DNA of 64,000 nucleotides from Molanna angustata (lineage: Eukaryota > Arthropoda > Insecta > Trichoptera > Molannidae), in contig OY754971.1 of assembly GCA_963576475.1 (NCBI GenBank), forward strand, positions 956,001 through 1,020,000, in the 5' to 3' direction. The first letter of the stretch is position 1. The number at the start of each line of letters is the position of its first letter. A model generated the notes under the pieces. It worked only from the letters and a program-made list of their open reading frames with translations, was not told the origin of the DNA and did no database searches. The position numbers were made by a program, and so were the translations under genes. Of the stretch, positions 59,476-64,000 are shown piece by piece.

Positions 59476-59631
59476 GGTCCGAATGCAGAGTCCTACCTAA
59501 ATACTAAATTATAAATACTAACCATGTTTTCATTGCACAGTCGCTCATTTAAGTTAGGAGACCACGTGGCTTCCTAACTGGAGGATGCTACGACGTTTTT
59601 CTATGAGAATTGCATTGCAGAGACATATCTA

Positions 59632-59949
59632 AATAAATTATTAAAATAACAATATAACTTTGTTTATTTCCACTTATTTATTTTTATTCCACAACTAGTT
59701 TCAAGAACTACCGTTCTCTTCTTCAGGTGGGTTTAAACTAAAAACTAATTTGGTGTGGTGTGTGGCCGTGTCATAGGTATAGCGGGAGGTGGGGAAAGGG
59801 GGGGAGTGGGCATTGCCCTAACGGAAACCAAATTAGTTTTTAGTTTAAACCCACCTGAAGAAGAGAACGGTAGTTCTTGAAACTAGTTGTGGAATAAAAA
59901 TAAATAAGTGTAAATAAACAAAGTTATATTGTTATTTTAATAATTTATT
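59632..59949. mobile_element. Inverted 123-bp arms, Penelope-like termini
   Basis: 59632-59754 is inverted at 59827-59949 with a single mismatch seen. The right arm carries CCACCTGAAGAAGAGAACGG, then TAGTTCTTGAAACTAGTTG and TGGAATAAAAATAAATAAG, the style of Penelope-like element ends. CTGAAGA (59855-59861) and GAAAC (59879-59883) surround a possible stem, as in a hammerhead ribozyme core. Lies in the MYST intron. Family assignment is an inference. Confidence 0.55.
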
Positions 59950-59952
59950 AAA

Positions 59953-60261
59953 ATGAATTTCCACAATGTAAACGCCTCTACCTTAGAATACATATCTAAA
60001 TACTTAGCGCATGCACATCTGCATAAACTAACATTTGCGAATTGTCAAAAAGTAAGGAACCTTATAGTGAGGAACCTTACGAGTGGTTTAATACTAAAAT
60101 ACGAGATTTTTTCGGTGGATGATGATTTTATTGGCTTCGTTGAATATGTATTAGGTAATTTTGTCAAATCAAATACCAAACTTAGTATTCAGCGATCTAT
60201 ACGAGATGCCGAAAATTCGGTGGAATTTCAAAAAAATCGTGACACCGAGCTGTCAGTGTGA
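59953..60261 (+). CDS. Unrecognised 102-codon open frame
   Basis: Starts four bases after the inverted Penelope-like arm, in the MYST intron and antisense to that gene. It reads MNFHNVNASTLEYISKYLAH, then HLHKLTFANCQKVRNLIV, a charged C-terminal part and a stop at 60259. LEYIS...LxxLxxxNC recalls leucine-rich or F-box-type helices, but I cannot name a family. Codon content is AT-rich but not repetitive, unlike the low-complexity frames elsewhere in the window. It could be a mobile-element accessory frame, a retrocopy fragment or chance. Confidence 0.3.
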   Translation: MNFHNVNASTLEYISKYLAHAHLHKLTFANCQKVRNLIVRNLTSGLILKYEIFSVDDDFIGFVEYVLGNFVKSNTKLSIQRSIRDAENSVEFQKNRDTELSV

Positions 60262-60329
60262 AGTGTGAAGTTGGTTAGATATTATGTTTGTGTTGTTATA
60301 GCAAAAAACATTTTAAACGTCAAGCGTCA

Positions 60330-60362
60330 GAAAAGAGATAGATAGCTTTCTATCTCTTTTCT
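60330..60362. repeat. Perfect hairpin
   Basis: AAAAGAGATAGA is inverted as TCTATCTCTTTT around a 5-7 nt loop. A second foldback (AGTATTTAGTATTA and its complement) lies at 60414-60481. Confidence 0.65.
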
Positions 60363-60882
60363 TCATACACAATAATGTGAAATTCTTGGCCATGGACCTT
60401 AAGTTTGGCGTAGTATTTAGTATTAAGTTAGGAATGTCTTTGCAAGGCAATTGCTAACTAAACTTGCTAATACTAAATACTCCAATGAGGTTAGGAGTTA
60501 GTATTTAGGTACCTAGGACTGTGAGTTTTCAGTCTGGATCTGTGAGAAGATTAATATTGTCAAGTCTCCAGAACTGTTAAATGTTAAATTAATATATGAC
60601 ACAGTATTGATAGATGACTAAGAAATAATATATAAAATAAAACCCTGGAATAATTATATTTCTTTCAACTGGCAACTCTAGTAACACATTATTTTGGGTT
60701 TTATTTCTATTTACTCACACAAATGTGAATTTATTTCACCTCGACACATATTTGTCCATATATTAAAAAAATTGATAAATTTCAAGTTTATTTATTTTAT
60801 ATATTTGTTTGCTATTCTGAAGATTGAATAAAAAAAATTAAATTAAAATGACAAAAGAACATCAATAGTATATTATAAAACA

Positions 60883-61108
60883 GGGCAAGTCTTGTCCAAC
60901 CGGTAAAATCAAAACCCTCACGATTGTCCATATCATGGATATAATTGATAATCGTGTAAAATATTCATAGATTTTAACCTGTTATTTTACCAACAAATAA
61001 TTATTATATGGAGTTCTGTAATAACATAGAACTCCATATGATAATTATATCCATGATATGGGTAATCACGAGGGTTTTGATTTCGCCGATTGGACCAGAC
61101 TTGCCTAC
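60883..61108. mobile_element. Foldback MITE Z in MYST intron
   Basis: Arms with AAATCAAAACCCTCACGATT and its complement; the extra 60 bp at the centre enlarges the loop. Lies in the intron between the zinc-finger and catalytic exons. Confidence 0.75.
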
Positions 61109-61109
61109 C

Positions 61110-61550
61110 TGATACATTTTAAAATGACAGTTCTGGTGAACATATTTTTAATGACTTTAATATTGATTAGGAATTGAACCCATTGTCACATTATTTTACT
61201 GCTGAAATAATAAATTTCAAATTTTTTTTCTTATATAAAAGGTTTACTGTATTTAAATGTTATTTTGTTATTTAAACATATTCTTATATGAGAATATTTG
61301 AATTTCAGAATAAGACTTTGAACCGGGTTCAATTGAACCAAATTTATTTTTATAAATAACACTGGTATGGTCTTACTTACTATGTATTTGCAATTTGTGT
61401 TTAAGCTGATACTTACCCAGTTTTTTGTATGGTCAAAACTGACTTAGCATTGGATTAAACTCATATGTATATTAAATAGTAAGAAAGGCCTGTGTATTTA
61501 CATAAGTACATAATTGGATTGGGTTAAAATGTCATATTGTTATAGATATT
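61110..61550. other. MYST intron sequence
   Basis: AT-rich intron without recognisable repeats, up to the donor at 61553. Confidence 0.6.
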
Positions 61551-61553
61551 TAC

Positions 61554-61731
61554 CTCATCACCGGGTGGATGCCTCCATACACACTTTGCCTTGTGCCTGG
61601 CAATACCAGATGCTGTCTTGTGGTGGTTGAGACAAAACTCACACAGGTATATTTGAGGAAGGCGAGCGGCATCAGCGGGATATGGAGATTGGTACCACGC
61701 CTCCATACAGTACTTGCCCATACACACATAT
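61554..61731 (-). CDS. chm: MYST histone acetyltransferase, zinc-finger exon
   Basis: Second visible exon, with acceptor TTGCAG and donor GAG|GTAAAT (phase 0). It has 178 nt: one base completes the arginine codon and 59 codons follow. It holds the start of the MYST domain: GKYCMEAWYQSPYP, then the C2HC finger CEFC-x12-H-x3-C (CEFCLNHHKTASGIARHKAKC split as C-x2-C-x12-H-x3-C), then CVWRHPPGDE. In MYST enzymes this finger packs on the catalytic core and helps bind nucleosomal substrate. CVW(K/R)HPPGDE is the KAT7-type wording, whereas KAT6 has CGWFHPPANE. The 721-bp intron upstream (61732-62452) has canonical GT-AG ends and contains a scrap of L2-like LINE 3' end. Splice sites on both sides, both phases and the motif order agree, so this is a real exon rather than a chance frame. 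Confidence 0.92.
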
Positions 61732-62154
61732 CTGCAACATAACACAATATTAAATAATCAATATATAGAAATGAAACTATTTAAAAATTATATGCATAAG
61801 AATTTATATGCATAAGAATATGCCTTTATTGTGCGTCATATTGTTAAGTGTTCCTGGGCATAAATAAAATTTGATCTGAAAAATGCAAATTTTCAATAAA
61901 AAATAAAGTATTCTATAAAATTCCTTTTAATTTTTTTAATCAATATCTTGATTTAATACACCAAAAAATAGTTGTCACGTTATATTTTGGGGGAGGGGGG
62001 CTCAAAAACTTTAATTAAAAAACTTTTTTTCACATCTAAAGGTAACGTTTTATACAAGCTTTGGACTATAGTCGATTTACACGTCGAAAGGGGAAAAAAA
62101 TTTGGACGACTTTAGTCGATTTACGCGTTCAAAGGGTTAATAATCACTTAAGAC

Positions 62155-62245
62155 TTTGTTTCACAGAGCCAACAAATAAATCACGAGCGCCTTTAGAACA
62201 TCATAAAACTAATATCTATATAAAATTTTATTATTAAATAGGTCT
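62155..62245 (+). mobile_element. L2-like LINE 3' terminus in MYST intron
   Basis: GTTTCACAGAGCCAACAAAT, GAGCGCCTTTAGAACATC then TTTTATTATTA resembles the 3' end of the LINE at 24720-24795. It lies in the intron between the first two visible MYST exons, antisense to the gene. Confidence 0.5.
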
Positions 62246-62452
62246 AAAACCCGGCGTTATATAATCTATTCGTCTTTATATATTATGTAGTCTATGTAGT
62301 GTATATGAAATTACTGCAGTATTGGAATTGATTTGAAATTTGATTGAATTAAAGCGCTTTAAAGAGTTAAGTGTTGGCCACAACCCACTCATTTTATATT
62401 AAATTGTCATCATGTGTGTAATTATAAATATGCATTATTGTTAAGAGTTTAC

Positions 62453-62667
62453 CTCGTTCCTTTGGAGGGTGGCATGTTCTTGAGTTCTTCTTCAATTTTG
62501 TAAGCGGCAGCGGCCTGCGCCTCCCTAAAGAGTGCCAAATCATAGTCTGGCACAAAACCCTCTAACACTGGCTCTCTTTCGTCCTCCCGCACCTCCTGGT
62601 CTTTGTCCTTCTCCTTCTTAACCTCGGGAGGAGGGGGTACTGGAGGTTTCCACTTGGAACGCATCTC
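62453..62667 (-). CDS. chm: MYST histone acetyltransferase (KAT7/chameau-like), linker exon
   Basis: Internal exon of a MYST-family histone acetyltransferase, the catalytic subunit type that acetylates histones H3/H4 in the nucleus. A polypyrimidine-type acceptor (ATTTTAG) precedes GAG-ATG, and a GAG|GTAAAC donor ends it in phase 2; length is 215 nt. The 71 complete codons give a proline- and lysine/glutamate-rich linker, then a segment (DYDLALFREAQAAAAYKIEE) resembling the YDLDLFRRAQ segment that precedes the MYST domain in KAT7. The ATG at 62664-62662 need not be the start, because the frame is open through the acceptor and earlier exons should lie beyond the right edge. It joins exactly in frame to the exon at 61731: AG plus A restores an arginine codon. 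Assignment to KAT7/HBO1 rather than KAT6 or KAT8 is by residue pattern recalled from the family, not by a search. Confidence 0.85.
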
Positions 62668-62949
62668 CTAAAATACAAACATCATCGATAGTATCTAATT
62701 TTCTTATTTATTTTCACAAAAAAATAATGAAGTAAGGAATTGAGTAGGAGCAGTTTATTGTCGAATCAAAATTTTAAAACAATGTTACCAGCCTTAGCAA
62801 ACAAGAACTATTTAATAAATTTTGTCTTTGCTGGAAATCAAACCCAGAACACCGGCAAAGAAGTCAAACAATTTAACGCTATCCCATGGCAGTCCAAAAT
62901 GTCATGGATTTAACTAATGGTGTTAGTTCCTCTCACTACAAGGAACCAG

Positions 62950-63090
62950 GGGGGCAAGTCTTGTTGACCGTCGAAATCAAAACCCTCCATGTTTACCCAT
63001 CTCATGGATATAATTATCATATGGAGTTCTATACTATGCTAGGATATTAAAGAATGATTTGATTTCGATGGTTGACCAGAATTGCCCCCC
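62950..63090. mobile_element. Foldback MITE Z, shortened
   Basis: Ends GGGGGGCAAGTCTTG and AATTGCCCCCC. The right arm is shortened to 141 bp total. It lies just upstream of the first visible MYST exon. Confidence 0.75.
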
Positions 63091-63239
63091 TCGTGTCCTA
63101 TGGGGCTAGAGAGGTAATCAAAAACCACTCATTTTGTGGATATTTTCTTATATTATTCAATGATATTTTTTTGACAAATAATAATTTTAATATCTCAAAA
63201 GAGACAAAGTTGTAATATATATTGGTATTAGAAAAAAGT

Positions 63240-63440
63240 TTCATTATCAATCCATAGATGGCGATAGTGTTTCAGCTTATATTCAAGTGAAAGAAATTTA
63301 CTATTCAACAATTTGAATTGATAGGTGATGTCAATAAAAAGGCATGATTAGTGAACATTGCGCAAGCTCTTAAAGTGTTCACGAAAAACCAGCTGATGAC
63401 AGGTCGTAAGTCCTGTAGTTGCCTGATTTCCCAGTTCTCC
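63240..63440 (+). repeat. Interspersed repeat W, 3' part
   Basis: ATAGATGGCG, AATAAAAAGGCATGATTAGT, GATGACAGGTCGTAAGTCCT. The 5' quarter is missing. Confidence 0.55.
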
Positions 63441-63534
63441 TATAAATATATATTTCATATATTTATATGAAATATCATTAAAATATAAATTTTGACTAAA
63501 AAAATATCAATTTAGTACTGAGTAATAGATTTGA

Positions 63535-63732
63535 TACATGCATGTATCCCCACACCCCAATCTCGTCTCACTTAAAAAGGCAATTTTCAGAATGGGTAGT
63601 GAACCTCATTACTGAACTATGCAAGATGTTATTTTGCCTCTTGTATTTTCTATTACCCGGCTCATGCAGGACACCCGAAAACAATGATAATAGAAAAGAG
63701 TGGAAGCACTATTCTAAAACGGTGCCTCACAG
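63535..63732 (-). mobile_element. Family D element, tail missing
   Basis: Minus strand starts TGTGAGGCACCG and reaches GAGATTGGGGTGTGGGGAT. The hairpin and tail are absent. Confidence 0.7.
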
Positions 63733-63824
63733 ATTTATTTATCACATCAACTAAAGAAAAACAAATATTTTCCGCATTTTTATATTAAAACTACAACCAA
63801 TATAATAAGTAAGGGCAATATTTT

Positions 63825-63935
63825 TTTATTTATTTATTTAGTAGCACAATATTAAAAAACAATGTATATTAAAGATAACTGCTTCACTAGACAGAGTCGG
63901 TTCCGAAGCAATATAGCGAGAAAATTTTGGAAACA
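63825..63935 (-). mobile_element. LINE-type 3' terminus
   Basis: Minus strand ends in (TAAA)n at 63825-63840 and carries TTGCTTCGGAACCGACTCTG, GTGAAGCAG, similar to the 3' UTR of the CR1-like copy at 44905-45060. Confidence 0.5.
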
Positions 63936-63937
63936 TG

Positions 63938-64000
63938 CGTGCGATCAGTTCTCTCTGCCTACCCCGTGAGGGATATGGCGTGATGGTATGTATGTATACT
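63938..64000 (+). mobile_element. RTE 3' end at the window edge
   Basis: Reads the RTE end (RSVLSAYP-like) with TACCCCGTGAGGGATATGGC and then GTGATGGTATGTATG. The 5' side is truncated at about 63938. The window ends two bases after the TATG repeat, so any target duplication cannot be tested. Confidence 0.75.

Overview
This is a stretch of insect nuclear genome, most probably from a moth or butterfly. The evidence is an AT-rich, repeat-saturated background, many copies of an RTE LINE ending in a (TATG)n tail, CR1/L2-like LINE 3' ends, tRNA-headed SINEs, frequent tacctacc-type motifs, and one recognisable intron-containing host gene. No bacterial gene organisation is present. Most long open frames are retrotransposon pieces or frames through tandem repeats.

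Host gene. Three exons on the minus strand at 62667-62453, 61731-61554 and 59213-59019 join in phase. They encode the linker, C2HC zinc finger and first part of the catalytic domain of a MYST histone acetyltransferase, best matched to KAT7/HBO1 (Drosophila chameau). The gene enters from beyond the right edge. Its 3' exons, which should carry the acetyl-CoA loop and the catalytic cysteine and glutamate, should lie to the left, but I could not find them in the remaining 59 kb. Much of the window may therefore be one very long, transposon-filled intron, or the locus may be truncated or misassembled.

Layout. 1-10.5 kb: old LINE and SINE relics and one GC-rich island (3.54-3.74 kb). 10.5-12.4 kb: a satellite of nineteen 100-bp units. 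12.9-15 kb: mariner relic, RTE scrap and an 18-bp minisatellite. 16.3-20.4 kb: a young I-group-like LINE with an uninterrupted 1160-codon endonuclease/RT/RNase H frame and a roughly 100-nt poly(A), flanked by identical 189-bp direct repeats. 21.6-24.8 kb: an L2/CR1-like LINE split by an RTE insertion with a 10-bp target duplication. 25-31 kb: foldback and hAT MITEs and a 61-bp tandem array. 34-44 kb: short tandem repeats and three copies of a 1-kb TIR element. 44.6-50.3 kb: LINE C-terminal relics, a 165-bp triplication, and a second RTE copy inside a TIR element. 51.9-53.0 kb: another 61-bp array. 54-58.6 kb: AT-rich sequence, two LINE ends, and a chimeric RTE insert. 59-64 kb: the MYST exons with foldback elements in and beside them.

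How the parts relate. The RTE LINE is the dominant recent mobile element. A short non-autonomous family (D) ends in the same hairpin plus GTGATGGTATG tail, which suggests that the RTE reverse transcriptase mobilises it. Several nested insertions can be resolved to the base from target-site duplications.
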